Shown here one piece after another: positions 29,872 to 37,053 of a stretch of 64,000 bases of DNA; the first letter of the stretch is position 1, and every line of letters starts with the position of its first letter. The notes under the pieces were generated by a model. It saw nothing but the letters and a program-made list of their open reading frames with translations. It was not told the origin of the DNA and searched no databases. The translations under genes were made by a program, and so were the position numbers. This stretch comes from Gammaproteobacteria bacterium HGW-Gammaproteobacteria-13. Its GTDB lineage: Bacteria; Pseudomonadota; Gammaproteobacteria; Pseudomonadales; Pseudomonadaceae. The DNA lies in assembly GCA_002840155.1 (NCBI GenBank), contig PGZH01000001.1, forward strand, positions 124,001 to 188,000. Reading direction: 5' to 3'.

Positions 29872-29944
29872 GGGTGTTTGTTACTCCGCATCAGTGTATT
29901 CGCGCCAACGGCTACGTGGGCCGCGGGCATATTGTGTCGATCTG

Positions 29945-29975
29945 CCACTGGCGCGCAGCTGGTGCGCGTCAGTGG
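29945..29975 (-). promoter_or_regulatory. Strong intercistronic hairpin between dppA4 and dppB
   Basis: Pairing of 29945-29957 with 29963-29975 gives a 13-bp stem (one G-U) and a 5-nt loop, starting 27 nt after the dppA4 stop. No T-run follows in the direction of transcription, so it more likely acts as a 3' stabiliser of the binding-protein mRNA and partial attenuator, keeping binding protein in excess over permease. This is inference. Confidence 0.55.
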
Positions 29976-30002
29976 CCCCTGTTTTGAGTACGGCTTGCAG
30001 AA

Positions 30003-31592
30003 TCAGTGCCGCTTTACCTTGGCGTAATTGTTCGAGCCCATGGGGCTGAGGGTAAAACCCTCGACATCACCACTGACCGCACTGAATTGCTTGGGGTGAG
30101 CCTGGGGAATCCACGGTGCCTGCTGATGGAAAATTCCCAGCGCCTGGCGGTACAGCGCAGCGCGCTGCTGTGGTTCGATGGTTTCCCGGGCCTGGGTGAT
30201 CAACCTGTCGAACTCGCTATCACACCAGCCGGCCTGGTTCTCGCCGCTCTGCGCGGCGGCGCAAGAGAGGTTGGGGGTGAGGAAGTTATCCGGGTCGCCG
30301 TTATCGCCGGCCCAGCCCATAAACACCAGGTCGTGTTCGCCATTTTTCGCGCGTTTGATCAGCTCGCCCCATTCCATCACGCGGATGTCGGTTTTAATGC
30401 CGACTGCCGCCAGGTCGGCTTGCAGCATCTGTGCGCCGAGTGATGGGTTGGGGTTGGTTGGGCCGCCGCCTGGGCGCGTCCAGATCGACAGGCTGATGCC
30501 ACTCGCGTGACCTGCTTCTGCGAGTAATTGACGGGCGCGCTGAGGGTCGTGGGGCCAGCCCTCAAGCTGATTGTCATAGCCAAGCAGCGTCGAGGGGTAG
30601 GGCGCGACGGCCGGGCTTGCACCGTCGGCGCCAAACTGCGCACCGAGGTAGGCCTGCTTGTCGAACGCCAGGTTGATCGCCTGACGCACGCGCACATCGT
30701 CCAGCGGTTTATGGCGCACATTGAGGGCAACATAGGCGGTCAGCAGCGAATCCAGCTCCAGTACCTTCAATTGCTTATCGGCCTTGAGCGCCGGTATATC
30801 AAAGGGGCGCGGATACAGGGCGATATTGCAGGCCCCGGCACGCAGCTGCTGGATACGCACATTGGGATCGGTGGTGATGGCAAACAGCAGTTTTTCCGAC
30901 GCCGGCTCGCCATCCCAGTAATCCGGGTGGCTGCTGTAGCGCACCTGAGCATCCTTGGCGTAGCGCTGCAGCACGAACGGCCCGGTGCCGACCGGTTGGC
31001 TGTTGAGTAGCTCCTGCTTGCCGGCCTTGAGTAGCTGCTCGGCATACTCGGCGGAGTAGATCGAGGTAAAGCCCATGGCCATATCCGCGAGGAAGGGCGC
31101 CTGGGGCTGGTTGAGCACGAAGCGCACGCGGTGCTCGTCGAGTTTTTCGATGCGGGCAATCAGCTTGCCGAATTCCATGGCCTCGAAATACGGGAAGCCG
31201 CGGTTGGCCTGAGCATGCCAAGGGTGCTTGGGGTCATGCTGGCGCTGGATGCTCCAGAGCACATCATCGGCGTTCATTTCGCGGCTGGGGGTAAACCAGG
31301 CGGTGTGGTGAAACTTCACCCCTTTACGCAGGTGGAAGGTGTAGCTCAGCCCATCGGGGCTGATGTCCCAGCGCTCGGCCAGGGCCGGTTCGATTTCGGT
31401 GGTGCCGGGTTTGAAGCGCACCAGGCGATCAAACAGCGCTTCAGACGCGGCATCGGCAGTTACCGCGGTGGTGTATTGGACGATGTCGAAGCCTTCTGGC
31501 GCTGCTTCGGTGCACACCACCAGTGGTTTGGCCTGGATGGCTGTGCAGCCGAAAGCGAGTAGCAGAGGGAGGTGGCGTAGGCTCAGGTGCAT
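30003..31592 (-). CDS. dppA4: Peptide ABC transporter substrate-binding protein (DppA4 position)
   Basis: A 529-residue periplasmic SBP_bac_5 protein with a signal peptide ending in AIQA. Family landmarks are VVCTEAAPEGFD, LAERWDISPDGLSYTFHLRKGVKFH, the FTPSREMNADDVLWSIQR segment (seen as MNADDVLWSIQ), GTGPFVLQRY and the late GWAGDNGDPDNF. It is clearly more distant from the two other binding proteins in this cluster than those are from each other, so it probably differs in peptide preference. It is 17 nt downstream of opdP and 131 nt upstream of dppB. The number follows P. aeruginosa gene order and is positional. Confidence 0.9.
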   Translation of the reverse strand: MHLSLRHLPLLLAFGCTAIQAKPLVVCTEAAPEGFDIVQYTTAVTADAASEALFDRLVRFKPGTTEIEPALAERWDISPDGLSYTFHLRKGVKFHHTAWFTPSREMNADDVLWSIQRQHDPKHPWHAQANRGFPYFEAMEFGKLIARIEKLDEHRVRFVLNQPQAPFLADMAMGFTSIYSAEYAEQLLKAGKQELLNSQPVGTGPFVLQRYAKDAQVRYSSHPDYWDGEPASEKLLFAITTDPNVRIQQLRAGACNIALYPRPFDIPALKADKQLKVLELDSLLTAYVALNVRHKPLDDVRVRQAINLAFDKQAYLGAQFGADGASPAVAPYPSTLLGYDNQLEGWPHDPQRARQLLAEAGHASGISLSIWTRPGGGPTNPNPSLGAQMLQADLAAVGIKTDIRVMEWGELIKRAKNGEHDLVFMGWAGDNGDPDNFLTPNLSCAAAQSGENQAGWCDSEFDRLITQARETIEPQQRAALYRQALGIFHQQAPWIPQAHPKQFSAVSGDVEGFTLSPMGSNNYAKVKRH

Positions 31593-31609
31593 GCTGATTC
31601 TCCCGGTGC

Positions 31610-32980
31610 TTAGAGCAGGTCAAAGGGCAGGGTGCTGACGATGCGCAGCTCGTTGACGCTGCCATCGGCCTGGTTCTGGCTGGCCTTGTGCGACATATAG
31701 GTGACCTTGAACGTGCTGTCCTTGATGGTTCCGCTCTGCACCTTGTAGCTCGCCATCAGCCCGTACTCGCGGTGCTTTTCACCGTCCTGGCTGAGCACGT
31801 CGGCGTAGTTGGCGTGGGCGCCATTGCGTCCGCCGTCGTAGTGGGTGCCGTCGATATCCCAACCTTTGGCGTACCAGGCCATGGTGCTCAGTCCGGGTAT
31901 GCCGAAATAGCTCCAATCCGTTTCATAGCGGATCTGCGCGGATTTCTCGTTCGGGCCGTTGTAGTCGGAAAGCAGCGAGTTGGCCAGGTAGATAGCGGAC
32001 GTTTCGTGCACGTAATCAAAGTATTCATCGCCATCGACCTGTTGCCAGGCCAGGGTCAGGTCGTGAGCCTGATGCCCAAGGGTGAAGGCCAGGCTCCAGG
32101 TGTTGTTGTCGATATAACCGGCTTCACGCGTGCCACTGTCACGGGTGTGGTAGCCGTTGAAGGCCGTGCGCAGGGACAGTCGCTCGCGGTCACCGAGGTC
32201 GTGGGTAATGCCCAGGTAGTACTGGTCCCAGATGTCTTCAAAACGCCCGCCATACAGCGCAACTTCCAGGTTATCCAGCGCCTTGTAGTTGCCGCCCAGG
32301 TAGTTGTAGCGCTCGCCTTCGGCTTGGCGAGTGCCGTATTCGGTGGTCAGGGCTTCATCGCCTGCGCCGGTGCGCGGGCTGGTGCGGCGAAAGCTCCCCG
32401 CCTGCAGGCTGAGGTTGTCCAGCTCTTCGCTGACCAGTCCGACGCCATTGAAGCTGGAGGGCAGGGCGCGGTTGCCGATGGAGTTGAACACCGGCGTCTC
32501 GACCATAAAGCGTCCGGCTTTGAGTTCGCTGCGGGAAATACGCGCGCGCAGGTTGGCGATGCCGAGTTTGGACCAGTGCTCCTGGCCATGACCGTTGCTG
32601 TCGGCCAGGGTGCGGTTGCCGCCGCCGGCAATACGACCCTTGCCGCGTTCCAGGTTGATGGCATTGAACGCCGCCACATCGATGCCGAAACCGACCGTGC
32701 CCTGGGTGTAACCGGAGCTGTACTTGAGCTGTGTGCCCTGCACCCAGGTGTCGCGCGACTGGGTGAACTGCGGGCCGCCATCCTTGGGGATGTTCAGGCC
32801 GAAGTGCCCCTTGAAGCGCTCGCGGGCGGCAAAGTTGCGGGTGCTGAGGGTTAGGCTCTGGCCTGCGAAAAAGCCGCTGGCGTTGTCGGCCTGGTTGCTG
32901 ATCTCGGCAGCCTGGCTGTAACCGCTGAGGGCAAGCAGTGCGAGGCTTAAAGGAATGCTGGTGCGAAGGGCGAATGTCAT
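31610..32980 (-). CDS. opdP: OprD-family porin OpdP
   Basis: A 456-residue outer-membrane beta-barrel from ATG 32980, with AGGAG upstream. The signal peptide ends in YSQA. OprD-family segments include SGFFAGQSLTLSTRNF, QFTQSRDTWVQGTQLKYSSGYTQG-type sequence, GRFMVETPVF and GRFEDIWDQYYLG. The C-terminus ends in a hydrophobic residue (PFDLL), as needed for BAM recognition. In P. aeruginosa the orthologue in this locus takes up glycine-glutamate and other small peptides and also admits carbapenems. It supplies the outer-membrane step for the Dpp system. Confidence 0.92.
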   Translation of the reverse strand: MTFALRTSIPLSLALLALSGYSQAAEISNQADNASGFFAGQSLTLSTRNFAARERFKGHFGLNIPKDGGPQFTQSRDTWVQGTQLKYSSGYTQGTVGFGIDVAAFNAINLERGKGRIAGGGNRTLADSNGHGQEHWSKLGIANLRARISRSELKAGRFMVETPVFNSIGNRALPSSFNGVGLVSEELDNLSLQAGSFRRTSPRTGAGDEALTTEYGTRQAEGERYNYLGGNYKALDNLEVALYGGRFEDIWDQYYLGITHDLGDRERLSLRTAFNGYHTRDSGTREAGYIDNNTWSLAFTLGHQAHDLTLAWQQVDGDEYFDYVHETSAIYLANSLLSDYNGPNEKSAQIRYETDWSYFGIPGLSTMAWYAKGWDIDGTHYDGGRNGAHANYADVLSQDGEKHREYGLMASYKVQSGTIKDSTFKVTYMSHKASQNQADGSVNELRIVSTLPFDLL

Positions 32981-33002
32981 CTGTTGGGCTCCTGTAACGG
33001 CT

Positions 33003-33010
33003 TTTTTATT
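33003..33010 (-). promoter_or_regulatory. A-rich Hfq/Crc-type motif in opdP leader
   Basis: On the minus strand AATAAAAA fits the AANAANAA consensus of Hfq/Crc targets and lies about 22-30 nt upstream of the opdP start. A second similar run (AATAAAAA, 33147-33154) lies further upstream. Catabolite repression of peptide uptake would make sense; untested. Confidence 0.35.
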
Positions 33011-33161
33011 AGGCAAGGAGTGCTCATACGGACTACCTGTCGCAGGGGCGAAACAGCCCCGGCAACGCTCGGAAAGCGCATTCTTGCGAACGTTTTGGCA
33101 GCTACGAAACACTCAGCCGGTGGTGGCCGGACGAGGAATACAGTCGTTTTTATTAGGTGTT

Positions 33162-33183
33162 CGGCGGGCGCACTGGCCCGCCG
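33162..33183 (-). terminator. Hairpin after dppA3
   Basis: CGGCGGGC (33162-33169) pairs with GCCCGCCG (33176-33183) with a 6-nt loop, 14 nt after the dppA3 stop on the minus strand. The T-tract is missing, so it probably attenuates or stabilises mRNA between dppA3 and opdP. Confidence 0.5.
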
Positions 33184-33196
33184 TTGGTGCACGTTC

Positions 33197-34795
33197 TCAG
33201 CGTTTGTTGCTGACGCCGTAGAAGCTGTTGCGCCCGAAGGGGCTGATCTCGAAGCCTTCTACGCTGTTGCGCATGGGCTGGTAGACCGTTGAGTGCGCGA
33301 TCGGGGAGATCGGCAGCTGTTGCTGGATGATCTGCTGCGCCTGCTGATACAGCTCGCTGCGGGCGTCGCGATCGGTAACGGCCTTGGCCTGCTTGACGAT
33401 CTTGTCGTAGCCGGCGTCGCACCATTTGGAGAAGTTGTTGCCGTTGACCGAGTCGCAGCCGTACAGGGTGCCCAGCCAGTTGTCCGGGTCACCGTTGTCG
33501 CCAGTCCAGCCGATCAGCATGGCGTCGTGCTCGCCGGCATGGGCGCGCTTGATGTACTCGCCCCACTCGTAGCTGACGATCTCTGCCTTGATGCCGACCT
33601 TGGCCCAGTCGGCCTGGAGCATTTCGGCCATCAGTTTGGCGTTAGGGTTATACGGGCGCTGTACGGGCATGGCCCACAGGGTGATCTTGGTGCCCTCGGC
33701 AACGCCAGCCTGCTTGAGCAGGGCCTTGGCTTTCTCGATGTCTTGTGGGATGGCGCTGATGCTTTCGTCATAGGACCACTGGGTCGGTGGCATGGCGTTG
33801 ACCGCCAGTTGCCCGGCGCCCTGGTAGACCGCACTGATGATCGCCGGTTTGTCGATGGCCATGTCCAGCGCCTGACGCACTTCGACTTTGTCGAATGGCG
33901 CGCGGGTCACGTTGTAGGCGATATAACCCAGGTTGAAGCCAGGCTGGCTGGGCACCTGCAGATTCGGGTCTTTTTGCAGCGCGACGAGATCAGCTGGGCG
34001 CGGGTTGAGGGTGACCTGGCATTCGCCAGCCTTGAGCTTTTGCGCCCGCACCGAGGCGTCGGTGTTGATGGCGAAGATCAGGTTGTCGATCTTTACGTCT
34101 GCCGGCAGCCAGTAGTCCTTGTTGCCCTTGAAGCGGATCTGCGCATCTTTCTGGTAGCGGTTGAACACAAACGGGCCGGTACCGATCGGCTTCTGGTTGA
34201 TGTCGGCGGCCTTGCCGGCCTTGAGCAACTGCTCTGCGTATTCGGCGGAGTGGATGGCGGCGAAGTTCATCGCCAGGTTCTGGATAAAGGCCGCGTCCAC
34301 ATTATTGAGGGTGAAGCGCACGCTGAGGTCGTCGACCTTCTCCACCTTGGCGATGTTCTTGTCCAGCCCCATGTCGGTGAAGTAGGGGAACTCGGTCGGA
34401 TAGGCCTTACGGAATGGATGATCCTTGTCGAGCATGCGCTGGAAGGTGAAAACCACGTCATCAGCGTTGAACGTGCGGCTGGGGGTGAAGTAGTCGGTGC
34501 TGTGGAATTTCACCCCGGGACGCAGTTTGAAGATATAGCTGAGGCCGTCTTCACTGGCCTGCCATTCAGTCGCCAGGGCCGGTACGGCCAGGGTGCTGCC
34601 GCGTTCGAACTGGGCGAGGCGGTTGAACAGGGTTTCCGAGGCTGCATCAAAATCGGTGCCGGTGGTGTACTGGCCTGGGTCGAAGCCGCCGGGGCTGCCT
34701 TCGGAGCAGTACACGAGGTTGCTGGCGGATGCGTAAGTCGAGCCGAGAAACAGTCCGGCAACGAGCATGGCCTGGATGGACGTGTGAGTGCGCAT
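33197..34795 (-). CDS. dppA3: Peptide ABC transporter substrate-binding protein (DppA3 position)
   Basis: A 532-residue periplasmic dipeptide-binding protein from ATG 34795 with GAGG upstream. The signal peptide ends in YASA, then SNLVYCSEGSPGGFDPGQYTTGTDFDAA. Further SBP_bac_5 landmarks are FTPSRTFNADDVVFTFQRMLD, IGTGPFVFNRYQKDA and WTGDNGDPDNWLGTLYGCD (part). It is closely similar along its whole length to the protein at 37.1 kb. A sigma-70-like promoter and two candidate PsdR sites lie about 150-200 nt upstream, leaving a leader of roughly 140 nt. Confidence 0.93.
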   Translation of the reverse strand: MRTHTSIQAMLVAGLFLGSTYASASNLVYCSEGSPGGFDPGQYTTGTDFDAASETLFNRLAQFERGSTLAVPALATEWQASEDGLSYIFKLRPGVKFHSTDYFTPSRTFNADDVVFTFQRMLDKDHPFRKAYPTEFPYFTDMGLDKNIAKVEKVDDLSVRFTLNNVDAAFIQNLAMNFAAIHSAEYAEQLLKAGKAADINQKPIGTGPFVFNRYQKDAQIRFKGNKDYWLPADVKIDNLIFAINTDASVRAQKLKAGECQVTLNPRPADLVALQKDPNLQVPSQPGFNLGYIAYNVTRAPFDKVEVRQALDMAIDKPAIISAVYQGAGQLAVNAMPPTQWSYDESISAIPQDIEKAKALLKQAGVAEGTKITLWAMPVQRPYNPNAKLMAEMLQADWAKVGIKAEIVSYEWGEYIKRAHAGEHDAMLIGWTGDNGDPDNWLGTLYGCDSVNGNNFSKWCDAGYDKIVKQAKAVTDRDARSELYQQAQQIIQQQLPISPIAHSTVYQPMRNSVEGFEISPFGRNSFYGVSNKR

Positions 34796-34806
34796 GAATA
34801 CCTCAT

Positions 34807-34814
34807 TTATTCTT
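34807..34814 (-). promoter_or_regulatory. A-rich Hfq/Crc-type motif next to dppA3 ribosome site
   Basis: AAGAATAA on the minus strand is an exact AANAANAA match, in the run AAAAAAAGAATAAATGAGG (34800-34818 region) that leads straight into the GAGG ribosome site. Hfq with Crc bound here would block initiation. Inference from the motif alone. Confidence 0.4.
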
Positions 34815-34941
34815 TTTTTGGGCGTCATTGAGGGTCAGCCTCGTGGGCTGTGATCAGCACCGCTGCGTTCCGGCCTATCGGGTGAAGAGGCCGGCCCAGA
34901 GCTGCGGTGGAGCGAAAACGCTCAGCAACCTGTCGCGCTCG

Positions 34942-34970
34942 AAATTAAGTCATGCTGAAATTGAGGTCAA
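34942..34970 (-). promoter_or_regulatory. dppA3 promoter
   Basis: On the minus strand -35 TTGACC (34965-34970), a 17-nt spacer and -10 TAATTT (34942-34947). The spacer and -10 overlap a candidate PsdR site, exactly as in the mdpA promoter. Confidence 0.65.
34943..34961. promoter_or_regulatory. Candidate PsdR operator, dppA3 proximal
   Basis: AATTAAGT-CAT-GCTGAAAT matches 13 of 16 arm positions of the ATTTWAGT-N3-ACTWAAAT pattern defined at psdR/mdpA. It overlaps the dppA3 -10 box and spacer. Centre at 34952. Confidence 0.6.
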
Positions 34971-34974
34971 CAAA

Positions 34975-34993
34975 AATTAAGCGCTACTAACAT
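34975..34993. promoter_or_regulatory. Candidate PsdR operator, dppA3 distal
   Basis: AATTAAGC-GCT-ACTAACAT matches 13 of 16 arm positions of the same pattern. Its centre (34984) lies 32 bp from the proximal site, on the upstream side of the -35 box. Confidence 0.6.
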
Positions 34994-35035
34994 TTGTTGT
35001 CATCACACTGTGCTAGCGCGCACCCGTTATCGGGG

Positions 35036-35599
35036 TCAGGGCGTGCTGTGGTCGTCGAACAGGCTGAGGGTGGTGATGGCCAGCATTTCCGCTACGTCGT
35101 GGCCGACATTGGCCAGGCGATGGGCCTTGCCGGCATCGAAGTGCACCGAGTCGCCCGCGCTTAATGGGTACTGGCGGCCGTCGATGGTGTAGAGAATCTT
35201 GCCGGATAACACGTAGGCGAACTCGGCGCCTTCATGGGCGATCAGCTCGGATTGGTAGCCGACCGGCATGCTCATTTTTACTGCGTTCAGCTGGTTGCCC
35301 GGGAAGCTGCTGGAAAGCCGCTCATAGGCCAGGGGCTGGCCTTCGATGGTGTAGCGCACCCGTTCGCCCTGGTGCGAGTCGGGTTCAGGTTGCGGCGGTT
35401 GATCGAATAGCACGTTGAGCGGGATGTCGAGCGACTTGGCGATGCTGGCCAATGAGGAAATCGAGATGCCGGTCAGGTTGCGCTCGGCCTGGGAGAGGAA
35501 GCTGGCGGTGAGCCCCGATTCGCTTGCGACTTCATTCAGGGTCTTCTTCGCGGCCCGCCGGTAGCGGCGCAAACGTTCTCCGATGCGATCTGCGGTCAT
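35036..35599 (-). CDS. psdR: XRE-cupin transcriptional regulator PsdR
   Basis: A 187-residue repressor. Residues about 7-62 are an XRE-type helix-turn-helix (RIGERLRRYRRAAKKTLNEVASESGLTASFLSQAERNLTGISISSLASIAKSLDI; key part SGLTASFLSQAERN). Residues about 110-180 are a cupin_2 barrel (HEGAEFAYVLSGKILYTIDG, GDSVHFDAGKAHRLAN) that could sense a ligand. In P. aeruginosa the orthologous psdR represses the neighbouring dipeptidase and dpp genes, and its loss speeds growth on peptides. Here it is divergent from mdpA. A TATACT -10-like box at 35627-35632 (minus) may serve psdR. Confidence 0.9.
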   Translation of the reverse strand: MTADRIGERLRRYRRAAKKTLNEVASESGLTASFLSQAERNLTGISISSLASIAKSLDIPLNVLFDQPPQPEPDSHQGERVRYTIEGQPLAYERLSSSFPGNQLNAVKMSMPVGYQSELIAHEGAEFAYVLSGKILYTIDGRQYPLSAGDSVHFDAGKAHRLANVGHDVAEMLAITTLSLFDDHSTP

Positions 35600-35675
35600 A
35601 ACCCTGGCTCGTGCTGAAAGAGCGCCAGTATACCGTTCGGCGCCGCGCTTAAAAGTCGTCGGACAATACCTGTGA

Positions 35676-35694
35676 ATTTTAGTAGCACTAAAAT
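35676..35694. promoter_or_regulatory. Candidate PsdR operator, mdpA distal
   Basis: ATTTTAGTAGCACTAAAAT is a perfect palindrome with 8-bp arms around AGC. Centre at 35685, just upstream of the mdpA -35 box. Confidence 0.7.
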
Positions 35695-35699
35695 AACCG

Positions 35700-35728
35700 T
35701 TGCGCTCTATTTAAGTCGGACTTAAATT
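35700..35728 (+). promoter_or_regulatory. mdpA promoter
   Basis: -35 TTGCGC (35700-35705), a 17-nt spacer and -10 TAAATT (35723-35728), about 40 nt before the mdpA ATG. The second operator lies over the spacer and -10, a classical repression geometry. Confidence 0.65.
35709..35727. promoter_or_regulatory. Candidate PsdR operator, mdpA proximal
   Basis: ATTTAAGTCGGACTTAAAT is a perfect palindrome with 8-bp arms around CGG. Centre at 35718, 33 bp from the distal site, so the two lie on nearly the same face of the helix. Confidence 0.7.
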
Positions 35729-35767
35729 TCACCGAGCCAACTTACAGATCATACAAAGGAGCGCGAG

Positions 35768-36994
35768 ATGACTCTCGGTGTCGGAGGTTGTACGCCGCAA
35801 CAGGCGCTTGCCGGGCTGCACAACATGATGGATGGCGTGCAACCAATCGCGCTTGGTGAATACCAGGCGCGGGTGAGTCGCGCCCAGGCGCGGATGCAGG
35901 CCGAAGGTATTGCCGCGATGTTTATCAACGCCGGCAGCAATCTGCAGTATTTCACCGGCGTGCGCTGGCATCCCAGTGAGCGCATGGTGGGCGCGATTCT
36001 CCCGGCCGAGGGGCCGCTGGAATATCTCGCTCCGGCGTTCGAAGTCGGCACCATTCGCGATTTCCAGGTGCTCGCTGGCGCTATCAATACCTGGCAGGAG
36101 CATGAAAGCCCCTATCAGTTGCTGCTCGATACGCTGCAGCGGATGGGTATCGCGGCGGATCAAGAGCAGCCCGTGAAAATCGGCCTCTGTCCGACGCTGG
36201 CGTTCTTTATGGTTGATGGCATTCGCCGCTTGGCCAGGGGCTACGAGTTTGTCGATGCGGCAGTGGTCAGCGGCTACTGCCGGCAGCGCAAATCAGCGGC
36301 CGAGCTGGCCCTGATGCAGCGCGCCAAGGACATGACCCTTGAGGTGCACAAGGCCGTCGCCAGTGTGCTGCACGAAGGCATCAGCACCACAGCGGTCGCC
36401 GAGTTTATCCAGCAGGCGCATCGCGCCGTTGGCGCAGCGGGCTCGACGTTCTGCATCGTGCTGTTTGGCCCTGCCAGCGCCTTTCCCCATGGGGTGAAAC
36501 ATGCACAGACCCTCAAGCAGGGCGATATGGTGCTGATCGACACTGGCTGCCAGGTGCATGGCTACCTGTCGGACATCACCCGCAGCTATGTCTTCGGCGA
36601 GCCTAGTCAGCGTCAGCGCGACTTCTGGAATATCGAGAAGGCCGCGCAATTGGCTGCATTCGAGGCCGCGCAGCTCGGCCAGCCCTGCCAGGCGGTGGAT
36701 GCTGCGGCGCGGCGCACTCTGGAAGCGGCGGGCCTGGGCCCGGATTACAAATTGCCGGGTCTGCCGCATCGCACCGGGCACGGCATAGGTCTGGATATCC
36801 ATGAAGGGCCCTATCTGGTGCGTGGCGATCTGACACCGCTGGCCGAAGGCATGTGCTTCAGCAATGAGCCGATGATCTGCGTGCCGGGTGAGTTCGGCGT
36901 ACGCCTGGAGGATCACTTCTACATGAGCGCCGATGGGCCGCGCTGGTTCACCGTGCCGAGCCATTCGCTGGATGACCCATTCGGGTTGGGATAA
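35768..36994 (+). CDS. mdpA: M24-family dipeptidase MdpA
   Basis: A 408-residue metallopeptidase of the creatinase/prolidase fold. An N-terminal creatinase-like domain (about 25-175) is followed by a pita-bread catalytic domain with the five metal ligands in order: Asp in DMVLIDTGCQ, Asp in GYLSDITRSY, His in HRTGHGIGLDIHEGP, Glu in CFSNEPMI and Glu in GVRLEDHF. It has no signal peptide and is cytoplasmic, so it would cleave dipeptides brought in by the Dpp transporter. The start has AAAGGAG 8-9 nt upstream. It is divergent from psdR and followed by a strong terminator. The symbol follows P. aeruginosa (metallo-dipeptidase in the PsdR regulon). Confidence 0.88.
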   Translation: MTLGVGGCTPQQALAGLHNMMDGVQPIALGEYQARVSRAQARMQAEGIAAMFINAGSNLQYFTGVRWHPSERMVGAILPAEGPLEYLAPAFEVGTIRDFQVLAGAINTWQEHESPYQLLLDTLQRMGIAADQEQPVKIGLCPTLAFFMVDGIRRLARGYEFVDAAVVSGYCRQRKSAAELALMQRAKDMTLEVHKAVASVLHEGISTTAVAEFIQQAHRAVGAAGSTFCIVLFGPASAFPHGVKHAQTLKQGDMVLIDTGCQVHGYLSDITRSYVFGEPSQRQRDFWNIEKAAQLAAFEAAQLGQPCQAVDAAARRTLEAAGLGPDYKLPGLPHRTGHGIGLDIHEGPYLVRGDLTPLAEGMCFSNEPMICVPGEFGVRLEDHFYMSADGPRWFTVPSHSLDDPFGLG

Positions 36995-37011
36995 GGGCTG
37001 TTGCAGTAAAT

Positions 37012-37040
37012 AAAACGGCGGCCATTGGCCGCCGTTTTTT
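37012..37040. terminator. Bidirectional intrinsic terminator between mdpA and dppA
   Basis: Arms AAACGGCGGCC (37013-37023) and GGCCGCCGTTT (37027-37037) have a 3-nt loop, with a T-run to 37040 on the plus strand and a matching A-run on the other side. It serves both convergent genes. Confidence 0.92.
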
Positions 37041-37053
37041 ATTGCCGGGGTGG

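Noticed and set aside
31688-32854. 388-codon plus-strand frame opposite opdP
   Set aside because: Shadow of a clear OprD-family porin; no ribosome site.
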